Origin: Paraburkholderia sp. C35 | GTDB lineage: Bacteria; Pseudomonadota; Gammaproteobacteria; Burkholderiales; Burkholderiaceae | NCBI RefSeq assembly: GCF_003121405.1 | Contig: NZ_QBUY01000025.1 | Location: 23,390 to 87,389, forward strand | Direction of reading: 5' to 3' | DNA: 64,000 nucleotides | Shown: one piece after another, positions 26,533 to 34,404 of the stretch | Layout: each line of letters starts with the position of its first letter | Numbering within the stretch: the stretch's first letter is position 1 | Notes under the pieces: generated by a model | Database searches by the model: none | What the model was told of the DNA's origin: nothing | Seen by the model: the letters and a program-made list of their open reading frames with translations, nothing else | Made by a program: the position numbers and the translations under genes

Positions 26533-27471
26533 TCAGATAGTCACGGCGTGTTGAGCAAAAGTCTTGGGCAGGCCCGCGAGCCAGAGCGCGCCATGCAGCG
26601 TTTCATCCGGCAGCCATTGCGCGACCTTCGCGCGCAACGCCAGCAGTTGCCCGATGTCGACACCTGTTTCGATGCCCATGTCGGCGAGCATGAACGCGAG
26701 GTCTTCGCTCGACGCATTGCCGCTCGCGCCCGGCGCATGCGGACAACCGCCGATGCCCGCGAGCGTCGCATCGAAGCGCGCGACGCCTGTTTCCAGCGCC
26801 GCGTAGACATTCGCAAGCGCAAGGCCGCGCGTGTCGTGAAAGTGGCCACAGCAAAAACGCTCGCCGGCGATGTGCCGCGCTTTCTCGAACAGATCGCGCA
26901 CAGCAAGCGGACTCGCATAGCCGACGGTATCGGCGATGCTCACGCGGTCCGCGCCTGCATCGAGTAGCGCCTGCATGCAGCGCAGCACGTCCGCCTGATC
27001 GACAGCGCCCTGAATCGTGCAGCCGAATGCCGTGCCGATGCCGCCTTCGATCAGCGTCTTCGATCCCGCTGCGTCGCGCGCGGCGCGCATGCGCGCAACT
27101 TCTGCGATCACTTCTTCGGGCGTCTTGCGCAGGTTCGCGAGACTATGCGCGCGGCTCGCGGACAGCGGCACGAGCATCACGTCGGCGCGTGATTCGATCG
27201 CACGCTCGGCACCTTTGAGATTCGGAACTAGTACCGATACGCACAAATCAGGCAGCGTCTTCGCAAAGGCGACGAGTTCCGCCGTGTCGGCAAGCTGCGG
27301 TAAGAGGCGCGCAGGCACGAACGATCCGACTTCGATTTCGCGTTGGCCCGCAGCGTATGCATCGGCGATCCATTCGATTTTCCGCTGCGTCGGCAGAATG
27401 GTCTGAATGCTTTGCAGGCCATCGCGCAAGCCGACTTCGCGTATCACGACGTTCGAGGGGAATGGGGGCAT
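26533..27471 (-). CDS. HMG-CoA-lyase-like aldolase (HMGL/citramalyl-CoA type)
   Basis: A 312-residue TIM-barrel lyase of the HMGL-like family. It has the REVGLRDGLQ metal/acid motif, GHFHDTRGLALANVYAAL with the metal-binding His pair, and the signature GIGGCPHAPGASGN carrying the catalytic cysteine. It probably cleaves 3-hydroxy-3-methylglutaryl-CoA or a related 3-hydroxyacyl-CoA such as citramalyl-CoA. Start at ATG 27471. It forms an operon with the CoA-transferase and the MFS gene and is divergent from a LysR gene at 27606. Confidence 0.86.
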   Translation of the reverse strand: MPPFPSNVVIREVGLRDGLQSIQTILPTQRKIEWIADAYAAGQREIEVGSFVPARLLPQLADTAELVAFAKTLPDLCVSVLVPNLKGAERAIESRADVMLVPLSASRAHSLANLRKTPEEVIAEVARMRAARDAAGSKTLIEGGIGTAFGCTIQGAVDQADVLRCMQALLDAGADRVSIADTVGYASPLAVRDLFEKARHIAGERFCCGHFHDTRGLALANVYAALETGVARFDATLAGIGGCPHAPGASGNASSEDLAFMLADMGIETGVDIGQLLALRAKVAQWLPDETLHGALWLAGLPKTFAQHAVTI

Positions 27472-27571
27472 GGAAGCTGTCTCCTTGGTCGACGGTCGTC
27501 AGATACGCCGCCGTTGTGCTAACTTTAGACATTCCATCCGATACATAAAGCGCTATTTTGGAAGCGCCAGG

Positions 27572-27586
27572 TTTCCCGTTCGGAAA
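27572..27586. promoter_or_regulatory. LysR-type box in divergent intergenic region
   Basis: TTTCCCGTTCGGAAA is a perfect inverted repeat (arms TTTCC/GGAAA) containing the T-N11-A pattern of LysR operators. It lies in the 134-base gap between the lyase gene and the divergent lysR gene, 19 bases upstream of the regulator's start. The simplest reading is that the LysR protein binds here to control both directions. Confidence 0.5.
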
Positions 27587-27605
27587 CTCACAAAACGGAG
27601 ACAGC

Positions 27606-28523
27606 ATGCGCGATATCGACCTGAAAACCTTGCGGCTGGTCGTGGCCGTCTGCGAATACAAGAACATGGCACGCGCCGCGCACGACGAGCACATCGAGCC
27701 ATCTGCCGTCAGCAAGCGCATCGCCCAGCTCGAAAGCGATCTGGGCGTGCCGCTCTTCATGCGCTCGCGGCGCGGCGTGTTGCCCACGCCCGCCGGCGTC
27801 GCGCTGCTCGAACACGCCCGCAACGTGCTGTTCACGATGGATCGCATCGCCAGCGACGTCGCCGCTTTCGGCAGCGGCTTGCGCGGCAGCGTCAGCGTGT
27901 GCGCGTCGGCATCGGCGATTGCGGAAAGCCTGCTCGACGATGTCGCGTCGTTCATGAGCATGCCGGCCCACGAGAACATTCGCGTGCATGTGGAAGAGTG
28001 GCTGTCGCACGATCTCGTGCGGCGGCTGCGCGACGGCGTCGCGTCAGTGGGCGTGTGCTGGGATAACGTGGACCTGGAAGGGCTCGAGCATCGGCCGTAT
28101 CGCGAGGACCGGCTTGCGCTCGCCGTGCATCCGGGGCATCCGCTCGCAAAGCGCTCGACGTTGCGCTTCACGGAAACGCTCGGCTACGAGCATGTCGGCC
28201 TGCCGCCGACCACGTCCGTGCACATGATGTTGCAGCGCGCCGCCGCGCGCGCGGGCGGCACGGTGTCGTATCGCGCGGTGGTGTCGAATTTCGATGCCGC
28301 ATTTCGCGTGGTGGCCGCGAAGCTCGGCATCAGCGTGATTCCGCAGGTCGTCGGCGATACGTATGCACGCATTCTCGACGTGCGCGTCATTCCGTTGACG
28401 GATGAATGGGCGAAGCGAAAATTCGTGGTGTGCTTTCGCGACTTCGATTCGCTGCAGCCGGCTGCGCAACGCATGGTGGATCATCTCGTCGAGCGGGCGC
28501 AACCGGGGCATGCCGAGGCCTGA
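27606..28523 (+). CDS. LysR-family transcriptional regulator
   Basis: A 305-residue LysR regulator with an N-terminal winged helix-turn-helix (MARAAHDEHIEPSAVSKRIAQLE, residue order about 20-43) and a C-terminal effector-binding domain. ATG 27606 after CGGAGAC is preferred to an upstream Met at 27558. It is divergent from the lyase/CoA-transferase/MFS genes and probably their activator, sensing the substrate or its CoA ester. Its 3' end is 3 bases from the convergent unknown gene. Confidence 0.9.
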   Translation: MRDIDLKTLRLVVAVCEYKNMARAAHDEHIEPSAVSKRIAQLESDLGVPLFMRSRRGVLPTPAGVALLEHARNVLFTMDRIASDVAAFGSGLRGSVSVCASASAIAESLLDDVASFMSMPAHENIRVHVEEWLSHDLVRRLRDGVASVGVCWDNVDLEGLEHRPYREDRLALAVHPGHPLAKRSTLRFTETLGYEHVGLPPTTSVHMMLQRAAARAGGTVSYRAVVSNFDAAFRVVAAKLGISVIPQVVGDTYARILDVRVIPLTDEWAKRKFVVCFRDFDSLQPAAQRMVDHLVERAQPGHAEA

Positions 28524-28526
28524 CGC

Positions 28527-29417
28527 TTAGTGTCCGTCAGCGTTGGTGGCCCGACGCCAGATGCCTTCCAGCATCGCGGGCACCCATTGCTCAGCGGGGC
28601 AACGACTCCACGTGTCGGCGAGGAAGATAATTGATTCGTCACCACTCGCTTGACGGGCCTTTTCCAGTTCCAGCAACAGCAGCGTGCCTGAAGCGTATGT
28701 GCAGCCACCTACCGTCCCATCCGATGTTGCCTGACGAAGCACCATCGCGGGCGCGTAAAGGCAGCGACGGCCGGCCATCTCGGGCGTCAGTGTCGGCCGC
28801 ACCGAAGGATCGAGATACAGGCTGCGCATCTGATGAACGCCTTTGACGACGTTGTGGATAGCAACGCTGACACCGTGGACGCCCGCAAGATCCCCGCCGA
28901 CCATCGAAGCAAGCATCGCCTTGGCTCGCGTTACCTTGCCTGTGATCCGCCACTTGAGATTGCGCAACGTGTTGCCCGGCGCAAGCGACGCAGCGATAAC
29001 CTGCGCTGCGGCCCACGTCGCACCACTCGCCTCGAACGTGGGGCTGAATATGCGGCCTATCACCTGCTGCACGAGTGGCCCGACCTCGGCGTTGGCGTTC
29101 GTGTTTCGAACCCACGCAGCCAGTGGCTCCAGCGAGTCGGGTGCCGCGCGGATATCGGGTGCGGCGGCATTGAGCTTTTGCCATAACGCGTCTTGCTGGC
29201 GTTCGCGACCGGTCGCTTCTCTCGCGCGCATGGTTGGAAAACGATGGCCGTGATGCGACAGCACCCTGAGTATGCGGCGCACCAGCAGACCATTGAGCAA
29301 CGGCTTGCGTGGCCCAAAGGCACGGTCGATCGAACCGTCATGCGCAATGCGAAGAATGTCTGCGGGCTGATCTACCTTGATGACATCGACAAGACCCGGA
29401 ATATGTTTGTGTTCCAC
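28527..29417 (-). CDS. Unrecognised protein, 296 aa
   Basis: I do not recognise this family. The frame is open from 29561, but a GTG at 29417 (V-E-H-K-H-I-P-G-L-V-D-V) preceded by GTGAGG about 9 bases upstream is a better start and gives 296 residues. It has no signal peptide or membrane segment. Visible blocks are KVDQPADILRIAHDG, SIDRAFGPRKPLLNGLLVRR, HGHRFPTMRAREATG, an Ala/Gly-rich middle, and a C-terminal part with SRCPAEQWVPAML. Codon use is that of a real gene and it fills the gap between the convergent lysR and the TonB receptor gene. Function unknown. Confidence 0.6.
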   Translation of the reverse strand: MEHKHIPGLVDVIKVDQPADILRIAHDGSIDRAFGPRKPLLNGLLVRRILRVLSHHGHRFPTMRAREATGRERQQDALWQKLNAAAPDIRAAPDSLEPLAAWVRNTNANAEVGPLVQQVIGRIFSPTFEASGATWAAAQVIAASLAPGNTLRNLKWRITGKVTRAKAMLASMVGGDLAGVHGVSVAIHNVVKGVHQMRSLYLDPSVRPTLTPEMAGRRCLYAPAMVLRQATSDGTVGGCTYASGTLLLLELEKARQASGDESIIFLADTWSRCPAEQWVPAMLEGIWRRATNADGH

Positions 29418-29733
29418 GACTACGTACCTCACAAAGAAAGTTGTTCGCTCGATTCGCGTATTGCGGCGGGCCGCCAGCATTGACTGCTGCTGGCCTGTGC
29501 GCCGCACGAGCAAGACCGACGTTCGCGACAACTTCCCCGCGCCGTCAGACACGATGTCCAATCATGTCTTCAACGTCCGCGAGAATCTATCGGCTACCCG
29601 ACAGGTCGGCGCCGATTGTTCACAGGCGTGGAGTTGCGGGACGCGATCCGTGGGCGGCAAGATCCCGGCCACGGGTCGACGTCCCTTCTTCAGACAATAC
29701 CTTCACCTCATGTCGCCGGGCCGCGACGTCCGA
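29418..29733. other. 316-base gap without a clear gene
   Basis: Between the unknown gene and the 3' end of the TonB receptor gene. It should contain the promoter of the unknown gene. An inverted repeat GCCAGCA (29473-29479) / TGCTGGC (29488-29494) with an 8-base loop is present, without a T-run on either side. No ribosome site with a convincing frame was seen. Confidence 0.5.
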
Positions 29734-31965
29734 TCAGAAGTTCGCATGCAGATCGACGAACGCACTGAGCGACTCGCCGACATAGGCTCCCGCCGCGTTC
29801 GCGGCAATGAAGTAGCGCCTGTCCGTGAGGTTGTGAACGTTGAGATCGATACCCCATCGATGTGCGTCATAGCCGAATGCCGCATTCGCAATCACATACG
29901 ATGGAATCGAATTGACGTTGGTAATGTCGCTATAGGTCTTGCTGATATAGTTGACGCCCGCGCCCACGTGAAAGCCCGGTACGCCCGCAATAGAAAAGTT
30001 GTACGTGGTCCACAGGTTTGCCATATAAGCCGGCGCGCCTTGCGGGTGATTGCCCACCGACGAAATACCTTGCGGGTTACTCGTGATAGTTGCGTCCTGC
30101 GCCGTGAAATTCGCCACGATGTGCCACGCGGAAGTGACGCTGGCATCGAGCGATGCTTCGGCGCCCTTCGTCTTCTGACTATCGAACACGACTGACTCGA
30201 CATCGTTGATAGTCGTCAGTGCGGCGACGTTATCGCGTTTGACGTCGAATAGCGCGGTATTCAAGACATAGCGGTCATCGAGAAACGAGAACTTGATGCC
30301 GACTTCGTATTGCAGTGCAGACTCGGGCGCGCCAATGCCATTCTGCGTGTTCTCTGAATTGAAGTTCGCAAGATGGCTTTTCGAAACACCGACATACGGC
30401 GACATCCACGGCAGAACCTTGTACAGAACACCGATGTTCCAGCTCACGGGTGCATCGTTACGCGAATCGGTGACGCCTGCAACGAGCGGCTGGCCTTGCG
30501 TGTCGAAGCGGCCGGGCACGGTGATGTTCGGTGTCAGCGACGTATCGAACCAGTCTTTGCGCACGCCGGCTCTGAGTTTGAGCTTGTCGGTGATGTCCAC
30601 CTGATCGGTTGCATACAGGCTGTAATAGTTTGCGACCAGATGATCGTTGTCGCACGAGTGCTTGGCGTCGCAAAGAAAATTCAGCCCTGCCAGCGATGTT
30701 TCCGGCGGCACGGGCGCGAAGGCATCGGGGATGTTCGGCAGATCTGCGGTGGTGCGTTCCGTGTCGATAGTCTGATGCTGATACTCGAATCCTGTCAGCA
30801 ACGTGTGCTTGACCGTGCCTGTCGCGAACTTCCACACAGGCTCCAGCTGATAATCGAAACTGTTGTCGGAGTCGTCCTGCTGACGCAACTGTCGCCCGAC
30901 AACCTCATTGCCGCTGACCTTCGTGCTCGTACTGTCGCCATTGCCGAGTACATCGAGACTGCGATGCAGGTATGAGAAGCGGTTATTGATTGTCAGGAAG
31001 TCATTGATCTTCCATTCATCGGTAAGCGTTGGGCGAACGTAATCGCCGTGAGCAAAGGCAAATGGCGTCGAGTACTTTGCGTCTCTCGATACGTTCGTGA
31101 TGGGTGAACCATGGAAATAGATCAGACCGTAAGAGTCTGGCGTTTCGTGGATATTGCGCGCGTCGATCGAGAAATCGATCTTGTGGTTATCCAGTTTCCA
31201 TTCGAACGCAGGACGTATTTCCTCGTCGCGACTCGCGAGATCGCGAAAGCCGTCGGAGCGGGAAATGGTTGCATCCACACGGTAATTCAGGCCCGAAATG
31301 CCGGTCGGACCCGTGACATAGCCGCTACCGCCTATGGTCCCGTACGAACCCGACTGTACATTGCCACCGAAATGGAATTCATCGGACGGCGTGTAGTGCA
31401 CGATATTGATCGTGCCTCCAGGCGGCCCACTGCCAAACAGTGCGGAACCGGGCCCTTCGATGATCTCGATGTGATCGACGCCATTCAGAGAATGCGAAAT
31501 GCCGCCCAGCAGATCGCCGTCGGAGAAGCCATCGTTGTAGATCTGCGCGTTCAGTCCGCGAATCAGAAAGTGATCGTAGTAGCCCTTCGTGTCCTGCCCA
31601 CCGACGTTCACTCCACTCGCGTTACTGACGCCCTGACGCAGCATCGTGGCGCCCTGCTCGGTCAACAATGCGCGAGGTATCACCTGCACGCTCGCAGGCA
31701 GATTCTTTAGCGGCGTGCCCGTCTTGCCAAGCGCCGGTATCGCGTCCGGGTCGTTCACGTTGTCGTTTTGCGGAGTCTGACCGGTCGCTGCCGCGCGCAC
31801 CTCGACGGGCGGCAACGTCGATGCATCGGTTGCGTTCGGACTGCCGGCATTCGCTGCGGGCGCTTGCTGCGCGGTCGCCGGATGGGCAAACGCCATTGCG
31901 ATGAGTGAACCTGACAGGCCTGCGCCCGCCCGATTTCGTAGTCTCCGGACATCGATCCTCTTCAC
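29734..31965 (-). CDS. TonB-dependent siderophore receptor
   Basis: A 743-residue outer-membrane TonB-dependent receptor. The signal peptide (RAGAGLSGSLIAMAFAHPATAQ) is followed by the plug domain (LKNLPASVQVIPRALL, then HFLIRGLNAQIYNDGF and IEIIEGPGSALFGSGPPGG) and a 22-strand barrel ending in aromatic Phe (VDLHANF). The start is most likely GTG 31965, with AGGAGA 8 bases upstream, rather than the first Met at 32004. The siderophore is unknown; FoxA/FhuA-like plug segments suggest a hydroxamate. It has no biosynthetic or transport partner nearby, only a Fur-like box upstream. Confidence 0.9.
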   Translation of the reverse strand: MKRIDVRRLRNRAGAGLSGSLIAMAFAHPATAQQAPAANAGSPNATDASTLPPVEVRAAATGQTPQNDNVNDPDAIPALGKTGTPLKNLPASVQVIPRALLTEQGATMLRQGVSNASGVNVGGQDTKGYYDHFLIRGLNAQIYNDGFSDGDLLGGISHSLNGVDHIEIIEGPGSALFGSGPPGGTINIVHYTPSDEFHFGGNVQSGSYGTIGGSGYVTGPTGISGLNYRVDATISRSDGFRDLASRDEEIRPAFEWKLDNHKIDFSIDARNIHETPDSYGLIYFHGSPITNVSRDAKYSTPFAFAHGDYVRPTLTDEWKINDFLTINNRFSYLHRSLDVLGNGDSTSTKVSGNEVVGRQLRQQDDSDNSFDYQLEPVWKFATGTVKHTLLTGFEYQHQTIDTERTTADLPNIPDAFAPVPPETSLAGLNFLCDAKHSCDNDHLVANYYSLYATDQVDITDKLKLRAGVRKDWFDTSLTPNITVPGRFDTQGQPLVAGVTDSRNDAPVSWNIGVLYKVLPWMSPYVGVSKSHLANFNSENTQNGIGAPESALQYEVGIKFSFLDDRYVLNTALFDVKRDNVAALTTINDVESVVFDSQKTKGAEASLDASVTSAWHIVANFTAQDATITSNPQGISSVGNHPQGAPAYMANLWTTYNFSIAGVPGFHVGAGVNYISKTYSDITNVNSIPSYVIANAAFGYDAHRWGIDLNVHNLTDRRYFIAANAAGAYVGESLSAFVDLHANF

Positions 31966-32050
31966 TTTATGTTTCTCCTGATCTTGACGTATTCGGACAT
32001 GCAACCCGTCGACTGCCGATGCCGAACGGGGGCAACGCCTGCCTTAAAAA

Positions 32051-32073
32051 TTAATCACAATGATTCGCATTCA
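32051..32073 (-). promoter_or_regulatory. Fur-like box of the TonB receptor gene
   Basis: On the minus strand, AATGCGAATCATTGTGAT aligns with the Fur 19-mer at about 12 of 19 positions, including the full AATCATT core. It lies about 86 bases upstream of the receptor start, the normal place for iron-dependent repression. The match is moderate, so Fur control is likely but not certain. Confidence 0.55.
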
Positions 32074-32448
32074 ATACACAAAAGCCAATTCCGCCCGGAT
32101 CTTTGACGTGCCTGCCCTGCGCGCTGCGGATACACGCGGCTAAAGAGCCGCAAGCATTCCGTCATCCACGGTCAGCTTGTTGGCAGGCGAAACTGCCTTG
32201 CATGAACGACACGACACCGGGCGTTATTCCCTCGCACAGATCGCATGCAATTACGATTTGTTACGCGGCTACAGAGACAAGCCGCTCGTTATTACGATCA
32301 TCTTTCGTTCTGTTGACGATTTCTCCAACGCCGATCGGCGCGCTTCAAATCCCCGCTCTTGCGACTGAATCATGTCGCGCCATCTCATCGTTTAATCTCA
32401 TCTTTTTTTGATTAGATGTTCCGCTAATTTAGCCGATTCCGCTCATTC

Positions 32449-32469
32449 GTGAATAAATGCATTATTCAC
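32449..32469. promoter_or_regulatory. Perfect 8-5-8 inverted repeat upstream of SDR gene
   Basis: GTGAATAA (32449-32456) and TTATTCAC (32462-32469) are exact reverse complements around ATGCA. The site lies about 130 bases upstream of the SDR start, where an activator or repressor site is expected. The neighbouring LysR regulator (33370-34299) is one candidate binder; the pairing is inference. Confidence 0.42.
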
Positions 32470-32600
32470 CTCAAGCAAGGCGATCAACGAAAACCAGCTA
32501 GCCGGAAAGGATCAGCGGTTCAGAAGGTTTGCGACGCATTTGCCATCAGAGGTTGTCCCCCATTCATCCGAACCTTCTTTATTCCTGTGAGGAAAATCAA

Positions 32601-33347
32601 ATGAAGCTCAAGAACAAAGTGGCATTCGTAACTGGCGGCACGTCGGGTATCGGTCTGGAAACCGCGAAGCTCTTTCAAGCCGAAGGCGCTCATGTGGTTC
32701 TGGTCGGCTCGAATGAAGCGCGACTGGCCGCGGCAGGCGAGGAACTCAAAGGCAAGGCACTGCTGGTGCGCGCCGATATCCGCAAGGTGGCCGACATCGA
32801 ACGTGCGGTCGAAGAAACGCGGGCCCGGTTTGGTCACATCGATGTTGTGTTCGCGAACGCGGGCGCCACCACCGTCGCGCCGCTCGAAGCCGTGACGGAG
32901 GAGTACGTCGCTGACAACCTCGCGCTCAATTTCACGGGTACGTTCTTCACGATCCAGAAGACAGCGCCGATCATCGCTCAAGGCGGCAGCATCATTGTTA
33001 CGACGTCGTTCCTGAATACGATCGGCTATCCGGGTCTGTCGATTCTCGCCGCGACCAAGGCTGCGACGCGTTCACTCGTTCGCACGCTCGGCGCAGAACT
33101 CGCGCCTCGCGGCATCCGCGTGAATGCAGTCAGTCCGGGCGCAATCGCGACGCCGTTTTACAGCAAGATGGGCCTGCCTGACGACGTGCTCTCGCAAGTC
33201 GCCAGCGGCATCACGGAGAAGATTGGCCTGAAGCGTTTCGGCGAGCCCGTCGAACTCGCGAAGACAGTACTGTTCCTGGCGAGCGACGATTCGTCGTACA
33301 CAACGGGCGCGGAACTGGTGGTCGATGGTGGTCTGACGCAGTTCTAA
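32601..33347 (+). CDS. SDR-family oxidoreductase-like protein lacking catalytic Tyr
   Basis: A 248-residue classical short-chain dehydrogenase with the NAD(P) motif TGGTSGIG (residues about 11-18), NAG in FANAGA, and the C-terminal RGIRVNAVSPGAI block. In the catalytic YXXXK motif the tyrosine is replaced: the sequence is S-I-L149-A-A-T-K153, read clearly as CTC. Loss of the tyrosine would disable standard chemistry. GAGGAAAATCAA precedes ATG 32601; the upstream in-frame Met at 32529 is not supported. Convergent with a LysR gene often found beside such SDRs. Confidence 0.85.
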   Translation: MKLKNKVAFVTGGTSGIGLETAKLFQAEGAHVVLVGSNEARLAAAGEELKGKALLVRADIRKVADIERAVEETRARFGHIDVVFANAGATTVAPLEAVTEEYVADNLALNFTGTFFTIQKTAPIIAQGGSIIVTTSFLNTIGYPGLSILAATKAATRSLVRTLGAELAPRGIRVNAVSPGAIATPFYSKMGLPDDVLSQVASGITEKIGLKRFGEPVELAKTVLFLASDDSSYTTGAELVVDGGLTQF

Positions 33348-33369
33348 TGCGTAGTCGTGTCGGACGCAG

Positions 33370-34299
33370 CTAGATCGATGGGCTGCGTCCGAAGTCCGCG
33401 AGTGCTTCGCGAAGCTTCGGCACGGCGAAATCGATAAAGCGTCGGAGCTTCACAGGCATCATGTTGCGGGATAGATGAACCAGATGAACGGGTATGGGTT
33501 CGACCTCGAACTCTTGCAAGATCAGTTGCAGCTTCCCCGCTTGCACGGCTGCCGCCACGTCGTGCTCGAGCAGAAACGTCGCACCGACACCGTCGATGGC
33601 AGCATCAGCTGCTGCATCCGGCGACGACACCAGCAGACGTGGTACGTCGTCAATCGTAAAGACGTTTTCCGTACCGGGGTTGCGAAAACGCCATGGCGAA
33701 AGATTGGGACTGTCGAACACGACGCACGGATAACCACGAAGATCTTCCGGCGTTTTCGGCACGCCGTACTTGTCCAGCACTTCCTTGCTCGCGACTACGA
33801 CGACGCGCAACGTGCCGACTCGCGTTGCGACCAGACTGCTATCGCGCAAACGCCCAATCCGGACTGCGACGTCAGCGTGCGAATCGACAAGATCGATGTT
33901 GCGATCGGACTGTAAAAGCCGGATCCGTATTTCAGGGTACGAGGTGAGAAACTGATTGATGACGGGTAGCACCCGCAAGCGCGCCACCTGCACAGGCGTC
34001 GTCACGACGAGTTCGCCGCGCGGCGTGGTGAACTCGCCGGCAGCGCGACGCTCCTGCTCGTCGACCTGCTCCAGAATCCGTTTTGCGGAGGCGACGTACT
34101 CGGCGCCGGCATCGGTGAGCATGAGCTTTCGTGTCGTCTTGACGAGCAGCTTGGTGCCTACCAGCGCTTCAAGGTCATTGACGTTTCGCGTGAGCGTGGC
34201 AACGGGAATGCGCATTTTTCTCGCGGCAGCCGACAGACTTCCTTCCTCGACGGAGGACACCAGCATCGCCATCGCTTCCAGTCGGTCCAAATGATTCAC
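33370..34299 (-). CDS. LysR-family transcriptional regulator
   Basis: A 309-residue LysR protein: HTH in GSLSAAARKMRIPVATLTRN, linker helix, and substrate-binding domain (LPVINQFLTSYPEIRIRLL). The start is GTG 34299 (V-N-H-L-D-R-L-E-A-M-A-M); a later Met in the same segment is possible because no strong ribosome site is seen. It is convergent with the SDR gene (22-base gap) and may regulate it. Confidence 0.88.
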   Translation of the reverse strand: MNHLDRLEAMAMLVSSVEEGSLSAAARKMRIPVATLTRNVNDLEALVGTKLLVKTTRKLMLTDAGAEYVASAKRILEQVDEQERRAAGEFTTPRGELVVTTPVQVARLRVLPVINQFLTSYPEIRIRLLQSDRNIDLVDSHADVAVRIGRLRDSSLVATRVGTLRVVVVASKEVLDKYGVPKTPEDLRGYPCVVFDSPNLSPWRFRNPGTENVFTIDDVPRLLVSSPDAAADAAIDGVGATFLLEHDVAAAVQAGKLQLILQEFEVEPIPVHLVHLSRNMMPVKLRRFIDFAVPKLREALADFGRSPSI

Positions 34300-34404
34300 C
34301 TGAGATTAAAGGAGAATCGCAAGTGTATCCCGTTAGCTCAGTAGCGCACTGGGAGACACTGATAGCAAGCAGGGCCGTTCAACCGTCGCGATTGTCGAGA
34401 TTCG

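Larger units (their letters stand above)
31966..32600. other. 635-base intergenic region, AT-rich toward its right end
   Basis: Separates the TonB receptor gene from the divergent SDR gene. It holds the Fur-like box (32051-32073), a T-rich, AT-rich tract around 32380-32430, and a perfect inverted repeat (32449-32469). Open frames inside it (for example 32103-32411) lack a ribosome site and protein-like composition. It presumably holds both divergent promoters. Nothing else was recognised. Confidence 0.6.

Noticed and set aside
32103..32411. Open frames in the TonB/SDR gap
   Set aside because: No ribosome site, no plausible protein composition; region is better explained as regulatory.
34328..34375. 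tRNA-like stretch resembling a D-arm (GTTAGCTCAGTAGCGCAC)
   Set aside because: No acceptor, anticodon or T-arm partner (no GGTTCGAATC-type loop) in a proper distance; a chance match in a short gap.
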